A DNA stretch of 64,000 nucleotides, from contig JAVBJT010000024.1 in the NCBI GenBank assembly GCA_031546845.1, forward strand, positions 44,713-108,712. The letters are read 5' to 3'. Both the position numbers and the translations under genes were made by a program. Every line of letters starts with the position of its first letter. Position 1 is the stretch's first letter. Shown one piece after another: positions 9,849 to 17,816 of the stretch. The notes under the pieces were generated by a model, which did not search any database, was not told the origin of the DNA, and saw only the letters and a program-made list of their open reading frames with translations. Source of the stretch: Azoarcus sp031546845 (lineage in GTDB: Bacteria; Pseudomonadota; Gammaproteobacteria; Burkholderiales; Rhodocyclaceae).

Positions 9849-10675
9849 ACGAGCGCTATGACCCTCCGCGCGCGCGGCCGGGCAAGTGGTTGTCGTGGGG
9901 GCTCACCGTGGCCGTCCATGTCGGCTTGGCGCTGTTTTTGTTCTTCGGCATCCGCTGGCAAAGCAAGCCGCCTGCTTCGCTCGAAGTCGAGCTGACGGCT
10001 GCCCCGCCCAGCCAGACGCCGCCTCCTCCGCAGCCAACACCCGCGCCGCCGAAGCCTGAGCCGAAGCCGGAACCCAAGCCCGAACCGAAACCGGAGCCGA
10101 AGCCAGAACCCAAGTCCGAGCCTAAACCCGAACCGAAACCGGATATCGCCACCAAGGCGCCGGAGCAGAAAAAGCCCGAACCCAAACCCGTGCCTAAGCC
10201 GGAGCCCAAGCCCGAACCACCTAAACCCGCGCCGAAGCCGGAACCCAAGCCCGAACAGCCTAAACCCGTTACCCCTCCAAAAGACGACTACATGGAGAAT
10301 CTGCTCAAGAAAGAGCAGGCGCGGGCCAAGGAACAGACAGAGCTTGAAAAAATGATGCGCGATGAAATGGCGCGCACTACCGCTGCGCACAATCGCGCGG
10401 CCATCGATGCTTACCAGAACGCCATTCGCACCAAGGTGCGCGGCAAGCTGCTGCGCCCGCCAGGCTTGAGCGGTAATCCCGAGGCCGTGTTCGAGGTCGA
10501 TCAGTTGCCCACCGGCGAGGTGCTCACTATCCGCCTTAAACGCAGTTCAGGCATTGCCGCACTGGATCAGGCCATAGAGCGGGCGATCCGGGGCGCGAGT
10601 CCGCTGCCGTTGCCCGAATCGAAGGATCTTTTTGAACGCACACTGGAGTTGAACTTCAGGCCGCTAGAGGAGTAA
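9845..10675 (+). CDS. tolA: Tol-Pal system protein TolA
   Basis: 276 residues. One N-terminal transmembrane helix (WGLTVAVHVGLALFLFFGI, about 17-35) with the SHLS-like position replaced by AVHVG, then a long low-complexity periplasmic arm of repeated Pro-Glu-Pro-Lys about residues 60-140, a charged helical segment, and the C-terminal TolA domain from about 180 (YQNAIRTKVRGKLLRPPG ... ERTLELNFRPLEE). In this lineage the domain II stalk is PEPK-rich rather than the Ala/Lys/Glu helix of enterobacteria. Bridges TolQR to TolB/Pal. The G/S/F-rich minus-frame reading of the repeat is only its shadow. Confidence 0.93.
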   Translation: MNERYDPPRARPGKWLSWGLTVAVHVGLALFLFFGIRWQSKPPASLEVELTAAPPSQTPPPPQPTPAPPKPEPKPEPKPEPKPEPKPEPKSEPKPEPKPDIATKAPEQKKPEPKPVPKPEPKPEPPKPAPKPEPKPEQPKPVTPPKDDYMENLLKKEQARAKEQTELEKMMRDEMARTTAAHNRAAIDAYQNAIRTKVRGKLLRPPGLSGNPEAVFEVDQLPTGEVLTIRLKRSSGIAALDQAIERAIRGASPLPLPESKDLFERTLELNFRPLEE

Positions 10676-10800
10676 TGCCAGCGGCAAAGAGGGAGTTCCA
10701 TGCTTTCCGGTTAGCCCGGGTGTTGGACGCTCATCGTTATAGGGTCTTGCCGCAGGTGTTGCTCGTACCATGCATCCTCCCGCCCCGGGGAGCTTTCTCC

Positions 10801-10827
10801 TGGACGATGAGGCCGATTAGCTATAAT
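10801..10827 (+). promoter_or_regulatory. Candidate sigma-70 promoter for tolB-pal-cpoB
   Basis: A perfect TATAAT at 10822-10827 lies 23 bases before the tolB ATG, with a weaker TGGACG 15 bases upstream of it. The 175-base gap between tolA and tolB, unusual within an otherwise overlapping operon, supports an internal promoter. The -35 match and spacing are poor, so this is tentative. Confidence 0.42.
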
Positions 10828-10850
10828 TATCGTTCGTTGCCGCGCATGCC

Positions 10851-12134
10851 ATGACAAAAATGTTTTCTTCCCTTCGCTTCCTCTTTGCTGCTCTGCTCGC
10901 CTGCGCGTCGCTGGCTGCGCAGGCGCAGTTGTCGATCATAATCACTGGTGCCGGCGCGACCCGTTTTCCGGTCGTCGTGCCTGTGTTCGAAAACGAGAGC
11001 GTGTTGCCGCGTAGCGTTTCCGATGTGGTTCGCGCTGATCTTGAGCGTAGCGGCTTGTTCAATCTGGTGGATATCGGCCCGCTGTCCCTGCCGGAATCCC
11101 AGGTGCCCGATCTGGCCTCGATGCGTTCGCGCGGCGCCGATGCCGTTCTGACGGCCAGCGTCGCGGCGCAAGCCGATGGCCGCTATGAAATACGCTTCCG
11201 CCTGTTCGATACGCAAAAGCAAAGCGAGCTCGGCGCCCAGGTGCTGCGCATGGCACCGGCGCAGAATCGCCTGACCGGCCACCGTATTGCCGATTTTATT
11301 TATGAAAAGCTCACCGGCCTGGCCGGTTACTTTTCCACCCGCATTGCCTATGTGGTGAAGAGCGGCACCCGCTACGAACTGCAAATCGCCGATGCCGATG
11401 GCGCCAACCCGCAAGCCGCGCTGGTATCGCGCGAACCGATCATCTCGCCGGCGTGGTCGCCGGACGGCCAGCGGCTGGCTTATGTTTCCTTCGAGCAGAA
11501 AAAGCCCATCGTTTACGTCCACACCCTTGCCTCCGGGCAGCGGCAGGTGGTCGCCAACTTCAAAGGCTCCAACTCCGCGCCCACCTGGTCGCCCAACGGC
11601 CAGCAACTCGCGGTGGTGCTGACCAAGGACGGGTTGTCGCAGCTTTACGTGCTCAACGCGGACGGTTCCGGTGTGCGCCGCCTTGCCAGTTCGTCGGGTA
11701 TCGACACCGAGCCGGCGTGGTCGCCCGATGGCGAGTGGATTTATTTCACCTCCGACCGCGGCGGCAGTCCGCAGATTTACCGTATTTCGACCGCCGGCGG
11801 CAACGCACAGCGGGTAACTTTTGACGGTACCTACAACGTTACCCCGCGTCCCTCGCCAGATGGGCGTCTGCTTGCTTTTATCACCCGCAACAACGGGCGC
11901 TTTCAAGTCGCGGCGTATGATTTGAGCACGCGGCAAACCACCATCCTCACCGATTCGGCGCGCGACGAATCGCCCAGCTTCGCCCCCAATGGCCGCATGA
12001 TTCTCTACGCCTCCGAAAACGGCGGGCGCGGCGTTCTTGCGGCCGTGTCGTCCGACGGCAGGGTGAAACAGCGCTTTTCGGTGCAGGCCGCCGATGTGCG
12101 GGAACCCGCCTGGGGGCCCAATATTCGGCAATAA
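10851..12134 (+). CDS. tolB: Tol-Pal system beta-propeller protein TolB
   Basis: 427 residues. Sec signal peptide with cleavage after about residue 25 (LACASLAAQAQ), an N-terminal domain (VVPVFENES onward), then a six-bladed beta-propeller whose repeats read SPAWSPDGQRLAYVS, APTWSPNGQQLAVVL, EPAWSPDGEWIYFTSDRGG and RPSPDGRLLAFITR. Periplasmic partner of TolA and Pal. Two start options, ATG 10851 and ATG 10860, differ by three residues. Confidence 0.97.
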   Translation: MTKMFSSLRFLFAALLACASLAAQAQLSIIITGAGATRFPVVVPVFENESVLPRSVSDVVRADLERSGLFNLVDIGPLSLPESQVPDLASMRSRGADAVLTASVAAQADGRYEIRFRLFDTQKQSELGAQVLRMAPAQNRLTGHRIADFIYEKLTGLAGYFSTRIAYVVKSGTRYELQIADADGANPQAALVSREPIISPAWSPDGQRLAYVSFEQKKPIVYVHTLASGQRQVVANFKGSNSAPTWSPNGQQLAVVLTKDGLSQLYVLNADGSGVRRLASSSGIDTEPAWSPDGEWIYFTSDRGGSPQIYRISTAGGNAQRVTFDGTYNVTPRPSPDGRLLAFITRNNGRFQVAAYDLSTRQTTILTDSARDESPSFAPNGRMILYASENGGRGVLAAVSSDGRVKQRFSVQAADVREPAWGPNIRQ

Positions 12135-12199
12135 TTGTGCTGTTCCCAGGTTTTCCCCTTCCCCCTATTCCTTACAAAAGATTGATTGGAGAAATTTCG

Positions 12200-12733
12200 A
12201 TGAAAAAGCTGATCCTCCCTGCTCTTCTTTCCGCCCTGCTCGCCGCGTGCAGCAGTACCAGCACCCCTGAAAACGGCGCTCAGGTCGAAGATCGCAGCGG
12301 CGGTGGCACCGGTGTGGCCACGGTAACGACGCCGGGAGTGAGCGGCACCGGTATCGCCGCGCTGACCGACCCGAACAACATCTTGTCCAAGCGCAGTGTC
12401 TACTTCGATTTCGACAGCTTTGTCATCAAACCCGAAGCGCGTCCGCTGGTTGAAGCGCATGGCCGCTTCCTGGTGCAGAACCCGCAGATGAAGATGCTCA
12501 TCCAGGGCAATACCGACGAGCGCGGCAGCCGTGAATACAACCTTGCGCTGGGCCAAAAGCGCGCCGACGCCGTCAAGCAGGCATTGCTTCTGTTGGGCGC
12601 GAAGGAAACGCAGATCGAATCCGTCAGTCTGGGCGAAGAAAAGCCGAACTGCACCGAAAGCAACGAAGCATGCTATACGCAGAACCGCCGCGGCGACATG
12701 TTGTATTCGGGCGCGGGCAAAGGCGAGTTCTGA
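12200..12733 (+). CDS. pal: Peptidoglycan-associated lipoprotein Pal
   Basis: 177 residues from the ATG at 12200, which follows TTGGAGAAATTTCG and begins the signal peptide MKKLILPALLSALLAACSS with lipobox LAAC. The frame opens earlier at 12137, but that head contains no signal. The C-terminal OmpA-like domain binds peptidoglycan: VYFDFDSFVIKPEA, IQGNTDERGSREYNLALG and the TolC-like NRRGDM. Outer-membrane anchored; interacts with TolA and TolB. Confidence 0.97.
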   Translation: MKKLILPALLSALLAACSSTSTPENGAQVEDRSGGGTGVATVTTPGVSGTGIAALTDPNNILSKRSVYFDFDSFVIKPEARPLVEAHGRFLVQNPQMKMLIQGNTDERGSREYNLALGQKRADAVKQALLLLGAKETQIESVSLGEEKPNCTESNEACYTQNRRGDMLYSGAGKGEF

Positions 12734-12734
12734 C

Positions 12735-13466
12735 ATGAAGCGCCTTCTGCCTCTGGCGGCGCTTCTCGCGCTGTCTTCGGCCGGGCCCGCACACGCGGGC
12801 CTGTTCGACGATGCCGAAGCCCGACGCCAAATCACCGAGATACGCCAGGATTTGGAAAGCCGGCTCGAAACGACCAGCCGTGGTCAGATTGAGCTGGCCA
12901 GCCAAAACGAGCAACTGCGCGCCGAAATCGCTCGCCTGCGCGGCCAGATCGAAGTGCTGCTGAACGATGTGGAGTCGCTCAAGCAGCGTCAACGCGATTT
13001 CTATGTCGATCTCGATACCCGTATGAGGCAGATCGAAACCGCTGGCGGCGCTGCAAACGCATCGCAGGAGCAGCAGCAGGCCGGTGGCGACCCCGCCGTC
13101 GAGTCGCAGGAGTACGAAGCGGCGCTGAGTCTGCTGAAAAGCAGCAAGTACCGCGAGGCGTTGAGCGCTTTCGAGGCCTTCCTGGTGCGTTATTCAAATA
13201 GCCGTTTTGCGCCCGGCGCTCATTTCTGGGCCGGCAATGCTGCATTGCAGGCGAAGGAAGTCGCTAACGCAGCGACCCATTTCAACGCCGTGCTTGGTAA
13301 ATGGCCGAACGACACCATGGCTCCGGACGCGATGCTCGGCCTTGCCAACAGCCAGCAGGCGATGGGTGATGCAAAAACCTCGCAGCGCACGCTGCAATCG
13401 CTCATTGAGCGTTATCCGAACAGCAATGCCGCCCAAGCCGCCAAGCAACGCCTGGGCAAGCGCTAA
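12735..13466 (+). CDS. cpoB: Cell-division coordinator CpoB (YbgF)
   Basis: 243 residues from the ATG at 12735, one base after the pal stop. Signal peptide (LLPLAALLALSSAGPAHAG), then an N-terminal trimerising coiled coil (ITEIRQDLESRLETTSRG through SLKQRQRDFYVDLD), a Gln/Gly-rich linker, and a TPR domain (YEAALSLLKSSKYREALSAF, AHFWAGNAALQAKEVANAAT, MLGLANSQQAMGDAKTSQ). CpoB couples Tol to PBP1B in the periplasm. An earlier frame start at 12531 runs through pal in another frame and is rejected. Confidence 0.95.
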   Translation: MKRLLPLAALLALSSAGPAHAGLFDDAEARRQITEIRQDLESRLETTSRGQIELASQNEQLRAEIARLRGQIEVLLNDVESLKQRQRDFYVDLDTRMRQIETAGGAANASQEQQQAGGDPAVESQEYEAALSLLKSSKYREALSAFEAFLVRYSNSRFAPGAHFWAGNAALQAKEVANAATHFNAVLGKWPNDTMAPDAMLGLANSQQAMGDAKTSQRTLQSLIERYPNSNAAQAAKQRLGKR

Positions 13467-13494
13467 ACGTAGCCCGTAACGATCTGAGAGCAGT

Positions 13495-14163
13495 ATGTCC
13501 GCGCAACCGGCGGCCGTTTTGGTCGAAAAGCTCCGCATCACCGAAATTTTCGCCTCGGTTCAAGGTGAATCGACCCGCGTGGGTCTGCCGACCGTGTTTG
13601 TCCGCCTTACCGGTTGCCCCTTGCGTTGTACGTGGTGCGATACGGCCTACGCTTTTCAAGGCGGCGAAAACCGTAGCGTGCAAGCGGTGGTGGAAGAAGT
13701 GGCCAGCCACAGGCTGCGCCACGTGTGCGTGACCGGCGGTGAGCCTCTCGCGCAAAAGGCCTGTTTGTCCTTGCTGAGCGCGCTATGCGACGCCGGCTAT
13801 TCGGTGTCGCTCGAAACCAGTGGTGCGCTCGATATCTCCGCGGTCGATCCGCGCGTGTCCCGGATCGTCGACCTGAAAGCGCCTGGTTCGGGGGAAGTGG
13901 CGAAAAACCGCTTCGATAACATCGCGCATCTCAAGCCGGATGACGAAGTGAAGATCGTCCTTGCCGACGCGGCCGACTATGCTTGGGCCAAGGAGCGCAT
14001 CGCCGAGTACGATCTCGCCAGCCGTTGTAGTGTGCTGCTGTCGCCGGTCGCGGGCAATTTGGTGCCCGCCGATCTCGCCGAGTGGATCGTGCGCGACCGC
14101 CTGCCGGTCCGTTTTCAACTGCAGGTGCACAAAGTGCTGTGGGGCGATAGCCGCGGCCGTTGA
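13495..14163 (+). CDS. queE: 7-carboxy-7-deazaguanine synthase QueE
   Basis: 222 residues. Radical SAM enzyme that makes 7-carboxy-7-deazaguanine from 6-carboxytetrahydropterin in queuosine/preQ0 synthesis. It has the shortened radical-SAM core with the cluster motif CPLRCTWCDTAY (C-x3-C-x2-C), the N-terminal EIFASVQGEST and the SAM-binding VTGGEPLAQ. It follows cpoB by 28 bases and precedes queC, the next enzyme, by 66 bases, as in many beta- and gammaproteobacteria. Confidence 0.96.
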   Translation: MSAQPAAVLVEKLRITEIFASVQGESTRVGLPTVFVRLTGCPLRCTWCDTAYAFQGGENRSVQAVVEEVASHRLRHVCVTGGEPLAQKACLSLLSALCDAGYSVSLETSGALDISAVDPRVSRIVDLKAPGSGEVAKNRFDNIAHLKPDDEVKIVLADAADYAWAKERIAEYDLASRCSVLLSPVAGNLVPADLAEWIVRDRLPVRFQLQVHKVLWGDSRGR

Positions 14164-14229
14164 ACCGCGTTTTTCCCCGCTCCCTGTGCGTTTTTCCTGT
14201 TTTCCCCGTGTTTTTTCCGGATTCGCCCC

Positions 14230-14922
14230 ATGATTGAACCCCAACGTGCAGTTGTTCTGCTATCCGGCGGTCTCGATTCCGCCACCTGCCTCGCTATTGC
14301 CCGCGACATGGGCTTTGATGCCTATGCGTTGTCCGTTGCTTACGGCCAGCGTCATGCCGCTGAATTGACCGCCTCGAAACGTATCGCCGAGACTTTCGGC
14401 GCCAAGGAGCACCGCCTCGCCCGCGTCGGCCTGGGGCAGTTTGGCGGCTCCGCGTTGACCGATCCGTCCATCGCCGTACCCGAGAACGAAGACGTTGAGG
14501 GCATTCCCGTGACCTACGTGCCGGCGCGTAACACAGTCATGCTCTCGATTGCGCTCGCCTGGGCCGAGGTGCTCGAAGCCCGGCATATCTTCATCGGCGT
14601 CAATGCCGTCGACTACTCCGGCTACCCCGATTGCCGCCTCGCTTATATCCAGGCGTTTGAAACGATGGCCAACCTTGCCACGCGCGCGGGCGTCGAAGGC
14701 CGTGGCATTACCTTGCACGCACCGCTGCTCTCGCTTTCCAAGGCCGACATCATCCGCCGCGGTACCGCATTGGGCGTCGACTACAGCCTGACCGTGTCCT
14801 GCTACCAGGCCGATAGCGCCGGCCGCGCCTGCGGCCGCTGCGATGCCTGCCGCCTGCGCCGCGCTGGCTTCCAGGCCGCTGGCATCGATGATCCGACCCG
14901 CTACCAGGAAACCGTCAACTGA
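14230..14922 (+). CDS. queC: 7-cyano-7-deazaguanine synthase QueC
   Basis: 230 residues. ATP-dependent ligase converting CDG to preQ0. PP-loop LLSGGLDSATCLA near the N-terminus, AYGQRHAAEL, VPARNTVMLSIALAWAE, VDYSGYPDCR, and the C-terminal zinc-binding cysteines CYQADSAGRACGRCDACRLR. Completes the queE-queC pair and is the last gene before tRNA-Lys. Confidence 0.97.
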   Translation: MIEPQRAVVLLSGGLDSATCLAIARDMGFDAYALSVAYGQRHAAELTASKRIAETFGAKEHRLARVGLGQFGGSALTDPSIAVPENEDVEGIPVTYVPARNTVMLSIALAWAEVLEARHIFIGVNAVDYSGYPDCRLAYIQAFETMANLATRAGVEGRGITLHAPLLSLSKADIIRRGTALGVDYSLTVSCYQADSAGRACGRCDACRLRRAGFQAAGIDDPTRYQETVN

Positions 14923-14957
14923 CCGTTTCCTCCGCCCGCCCGAAAGGCCCGCCAAAC

Positions 14958-14986
14958 TTGACCAAGCGCAGCGAGTCGTCTATATT
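14958..14986 (+). promoter_or_regulatory. Sigma-70 promoter of tRNA-Lys
   Basis: TTGACC at 14958-14963, 17-base spacer, TATATT at 14981-14986; the expected start lies about 9 bases before the mature tRNA 5' end. Both hexamers are five of six or better against consensus. Confidence 0.8.
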
Positions 14987-15001
14987 CGCGCCCTTGCTTT
15001 C

Positions 15002-15077
15002 GGGTCGGTAGCTCAGTCGGTAGAGCAGCGGACTTTTAATCCGTTGGTCGGGAGTTCGAGCCTCCCCCGACCCACCA
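15002..15077 (+). tRNA. tRNA-Lys (anticodon TTT)
   Basis: 76 bases including the encoded CCA. Acceptor GGGTCGG pairs with CCGACCC at the 3' end; D arm TAGCTCAGTCGGTAGAGC; anticodon loop CTTTTAA gives TTT at its centre; T arm GGGAG-TTCGAGC-CTCCC. Its own promoter is just upstream and a strong intrinsic terminator just downstream. Confidence 0.98.
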
Positions 15078-15093
15078 AATTTCTGCTTTAAGC

Positions 15094-15136
15094 AAAGCAC
15101 CTACATGAATTTTTCTGTAGGTGCTTTTTGTTTTTT
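15094..15136 (+). terminator. Intrinsic terminator of tRNA-Lys
   Basis: A 12-bp perfect stem (AAAGCACCTACA with TGTAGGTGCTTT) and a 10-base loop, followed by a T-rich tail TTGTTTTTT. The palindromic A/T flanks make it potentially bidirectional. Confidence 0.9.
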
Positions 15137-15351
15137 GCCGTTGGTTCTGAAATTCAACCAGGAATTTGCCAGTTTTTTGGTGGAACCCTCTTCCTGATAT
15201 TGCATGCGCTCATGTGGCGTGATCTTGCCCCTCTTTCCCGGACACTCCGATAAGCAATACCCATTGCTATCGAGGTGCCTGGTGAGGTGCAAGACCGATT
15301 CGAAACAGAGCCGATAACGTTACAGTCGGGAACTCAAGCAGCAAGCCCTGC

Positions 15352-16443
15352 TTAGACGTTGAACAAGAAATTCAGTACGTCGCCGTCTTTCACCACGTAT
15401 TCCTTGCCTTCCGCGCGCATCTTTCCGGCCTCTTTGGCGCCTTGTTCGCCCTTGTGGGCGATGAAGTCGTCGAAGGCGATGGTCTGGGCGCGGATGAAGC
15501 CGCGTTCGAAGTCGGTATGGATGACGCCGGCCGCTTGGGGGGCAGTGTCGCCTTGGTGGATGGTCCAGGCGCGGACTTCCTTGACCCCGGCGGTGAAGTA
15601 GGTCTGCAGGCCGAGCAGTTTGTAGCCGGCGCGGATGAGGCGATTGAGGCCGGGTTCGGTCAGACCCATTTCGGCGAGGAAATCGGTTTTGTCCGCGTCG
15701 TCCAGATCGGCGATTTCGGCTTCGATGGCGGCGCAGATGGCGACGGCTTCGGCCTTCGTGCGCTCGGCGTGGGCGCGCACGGCTTCTAGGTAGGGATTGC
15801 CGTCGAAGCCGTTCTCGGCGACGTTGGCGGCGTAGAGCACGGGTTTGGCGGTGATGAGGCAGAAGGGCTTGAGGCTGGCCCATTCTTCCTTGCTCAAATC
15901 GAGTGCGCGCACCGGTAGGGCCTGGTTGAGCTGTGCCAGGCTCTTTTCCAGTACAGCGACGAGGATTTTGGCGTCTTTGTCACCGGCGCTCGCCGGTTTT
16001 TTGTAGCGGTTGAGCGCTTTTTCGACGGTGGCGAGGTCTGCGAGCGCGAGTTCGGTGTCGATGATTTCGATGTCGCGGATCGGGTCTACGCTGCCCGATA
16101 CATGGACTACGTTGTCGTCGGCGAAGCAGCGCACGACGTGAACGATGGCGTCGGTTTCGCGGATGTTGGCAAGGAACTGGTTGCCCAGCCCTTCGCCCTT
16201 GGAGGCGCCGGCGACCAGGCCGGCGATGTCGACGAATTCGACGATGGCGTGCTGGATGCGTTGCGGTTTGACGATTTCGGCGAGTTGCTCCAGCCGCGGA
16301 TCGGGTACTTCGACGATGCCGACGTTGGGTTCGATCGTGCAGAAAGGATAGTTTTCGGCGGCGATGCCGGATTTGGTCAGGGCGTTGAATAGGGTCGATT
16401 TGCCGACGTTAGGCAGGCCGACGATGCCGCATCTGAGACTCAT
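15352..16443 (-). CDS. ychF: Redox-regulated ATPase YchF (Obg-like)
   Basis: 363 residues, the standard YchF length. TRAFAC-class P-loop protein with G1 GLPNVGKSTLFNAL, G3-like DIAGLVAGASKGEGLGNQFL, an altered G4 that confers ATP preference, the inserted coiled-coil arm and the C-terminal TGS domain (TYFTAGVKEVRAWTIHQGD ... KDGDVLNFLFNV). Ribosome-associated, linked to stress responses. Overlaps the end of pth by four bases. Confidence 0.97.
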   Translation of the reverse strand: MSLRCGIVGLPNVGKSTLFNALTKSGIAAENYPFCTIEPNVGIVEVPDPRLEQLAEIVKPQRIQHAIVEFVDIAGLVAGASKGEGLGNQFLANIRETDAIVHVVRCFADDNVVHVSGSVDPIRDIEIIDTELALADLATVEKALNRYKKPASAGDKDAKILVAVLEKSLAQLNQALPVRALDLSKEEWASLKPFCLITAKPVLYAANVAENGFDGNPYLEAVRAHAERTKAEAVAICAAIEAEIADLDDADKTDFLAEMGLTEPGLNRLIRAGYKLLGLQTYFTAGVKEVRAWTIHQGDTAPQAAGVIHTDFERGFIRAQTIAFDDFIAHKGEQGAKEAGKMRAEGKEYVVKDGDVLNFLFNV

Positions 16444-17087
16444 GGCGTGGATTCATCCTTGGGTTGAGGCGCAGCGTCAGGCCGAGGTTTGGGCTGCGCT
16501 GGGCGGGCGTTCAGGCGTGTGGCGGCGGCGTTCCAGTCGCCGCGCGCGAGTTGCGGCCAGGCGAGTAGGGCGCGGTCGATGGCGCTGTCGATATCCGCGC
16601 GCTCTTCGCGGCGCGGGGGTTTGAGCACGTAGTTCACGACGTCGTTGCGGTCGCCGGGGTGGCCGATGCCGATGCGCAGCCGCCAGTAATCCTGCGTGCC
16701 GCTGTGGGCGGTGATGTCCTTGAGGCCATTGTGGCCGCCCGCGCCGCCGCCGAATTTGAGCCGTAGTTGGCCGGGCGGAATATCCAGTTCGTCATGGACG
16801 ACGAGGATTTCGGCCGGTGGGATGCGGTAGAAGCGGGATAGTGCGCCCACGGCCTGACCGGAGCGGTTCATGAAGGTCTGTGGCATCAGCAGCCATAAGC
16901 CGGCTTCCCGGGCGTGGGCGACGAGGCCGTGGAAGCGCGCTTCGTGATTGAAGCGCACGCCCAGTTCGTCGGCCAGCCGCATACAAAGCCAAAACCCGGC
17001 GTTGTGCCGGGTTTCGGTGTACTCCGCGCCAGGATTGCCGAGACCGACGACGAGACGGGGCGGAGCCGATTGCGCGGCGGCGTTCAT
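16440..17087 (-). CDS. pth: Peptidyl-tRNA hydrolase
   Basis: 215 residues. Recycles peptidyl-tRNA by cleaving the ester link. Family signatures LVVGLGNPGAEYTETRHNAGFW with the catalytic His in TRHNAGF, MNRSGQAVG, VVHDELDIPPGQLRLKFGGG, and GGHNGLKDI with its conserved Asn-Gly. A C-terminal Pro/Lys-rich tail of about 25 residues after the core is longer than in E. coli Pth. Follows rplY, the common proteobacterial order. Confidence 0.96.
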   Translation of the reverse strand: MNAAAQSAPPRLVVGLGNPGAEYTETRHNAGFWLCMRLADELGVRFNHEARFHGLVAHAREAGLWLLMPQTFMNRSGQAVGALSRFYRIPPAEILVVHDELDIPPGQLRLKFGGGAGGHNGLKDITAHSGTQDYWRLRIGIGHPGDRNDVVNYVLKPPRREERADIDSAIDRALLAWPQLARGDWNAAATRLNARPAQPKPRPDAAPQPKDESTP

Positions 17088-17125
17088 CGTTCGTCGATAG
17101 TGGCCATCCTGCGGTGCTAGCGCGC

Positions 17126-17737
17126 TCAGGCGGCTTCGCCGGCCTCGCCTTCGCTTTCCTCGGAGGCGCCGGCCTTGGTTTGCTGCGCCGAGGCGATAAC
17201 GGGGTCGCCTTCGCCGTGATGCACCACTTCGACGCCCTTCGGCAGTTGCAGTTGAGAAATGTGGACCGATTGGCCGACTTCGAGCGCGGCGAGGTCGACT
17301 TCGATGAACGCGGGCAGGTCGGCCGGCAAGCAGGCGATGTCGATTTCGTTCATGACGTGGGCAATGATGCTGCCGCCGAGTTTGACGGCGGGGCAGTTTT
17401 CACCGTTGATGAAGTGCAGCGGCACTTTCAGGTGCATCTTCTGCTTGGCGTCGATGCGCTGGAAGTCGATGTGCAGCACTTGCGGCTTGTACGGGTGCCA
17501 TTGCGTGTCGCGCAGAATCACGGCTTCCTTGGCGCCATCGAGGTCGATGGTGAGCACGGAGGCGTGGAAGGCTTCCTTTTTCAGCAGGTGGAAAAGGTCG
17601 TTGTGATCCAGGCTGATCGGGCGGGCATCCTTGTCGGAACCGTAGATGATGCCCGGCAAGCGCCCAGCGCGACGCAGGCGGCGGCTCGCACTCGATCCCT
17701 GCTCTTCGCGCTTGGTGGCTTTGAATTCGATTTGCAT
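17126..17737 (-). CDS. rplY: 50S ribosomal protein L25 (general stress protein Ctc form)
   Basis: 203 residues, the long two-domain TL5/CTC form: an N-terminal 5S-rRNA-binding L25 domain (SSASRRLRRAGRLPGIIYG, residues about 13-31, and HKPQVLHIDFQ-like YKPQVLHIDFQRI) and a C-terminal beta domain (VPLHFINGENCPAVKLGG). The end is acidic and Ala/Glu-rich (AGASEESEGEAGEAA). Lies between prs and pth on the minus strand. Confidence 0.95.
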   Translation of the reverse strand: MQIEFKATKREEQGSSASRRLRRAGRLPGIIYGSDKDARPISLDHNDLFHLLKKEAFHASVLTIDLDGAKEAVILRDTQWHPYKPQVLHIDFQRIDAKQKMHLKVPLHFINGENCPAVKLGGSIIAHVMNEIDIACLPADLPAFIEVDLAALEVGQSVHISQLQLPKGVEVVHHGEGDPVIASAQQTKAGASEESEGEAGEAA

Positions 17738-17784
17738 TACTTCTCTCCAGTTGTGAAAACTCTGCCCGCGACCAGACAGAGATG

Positions 17785-17808
17785 AAAAACCCGCGGCAGG
17801 GCCGCGGG
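17785..17808 (-). terminator. Intrinsic terminator between prs and rplY
   Basis: On the minus strand an 8-bp perfect G+C stem CCCGCGGC/GCCGCGGG, 3-base loop, followed by TTTTT. It sits in the 79-base gap after the prs stop, so prs and rplY are probably separate or attenuated transcripts despite being adjacent and co-directional. Confidence 0.75.
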
Positions 17809-17816
17809 CAAAAGCT

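Noticed and set aside
10040..10265. Repeated unit in tolA considered as a tandem repeat or CRISPR-like array
   Set aside because: It is an in-frame coding repeat with no spacers. No CRISPR array was seen anywhere in the window.
9856..10390. Gly/Ser/Phe-repeat minus-strand frames over tolA
   Set aside because: Only the complement of the Pro-Glu-Pro-Lys repeat.
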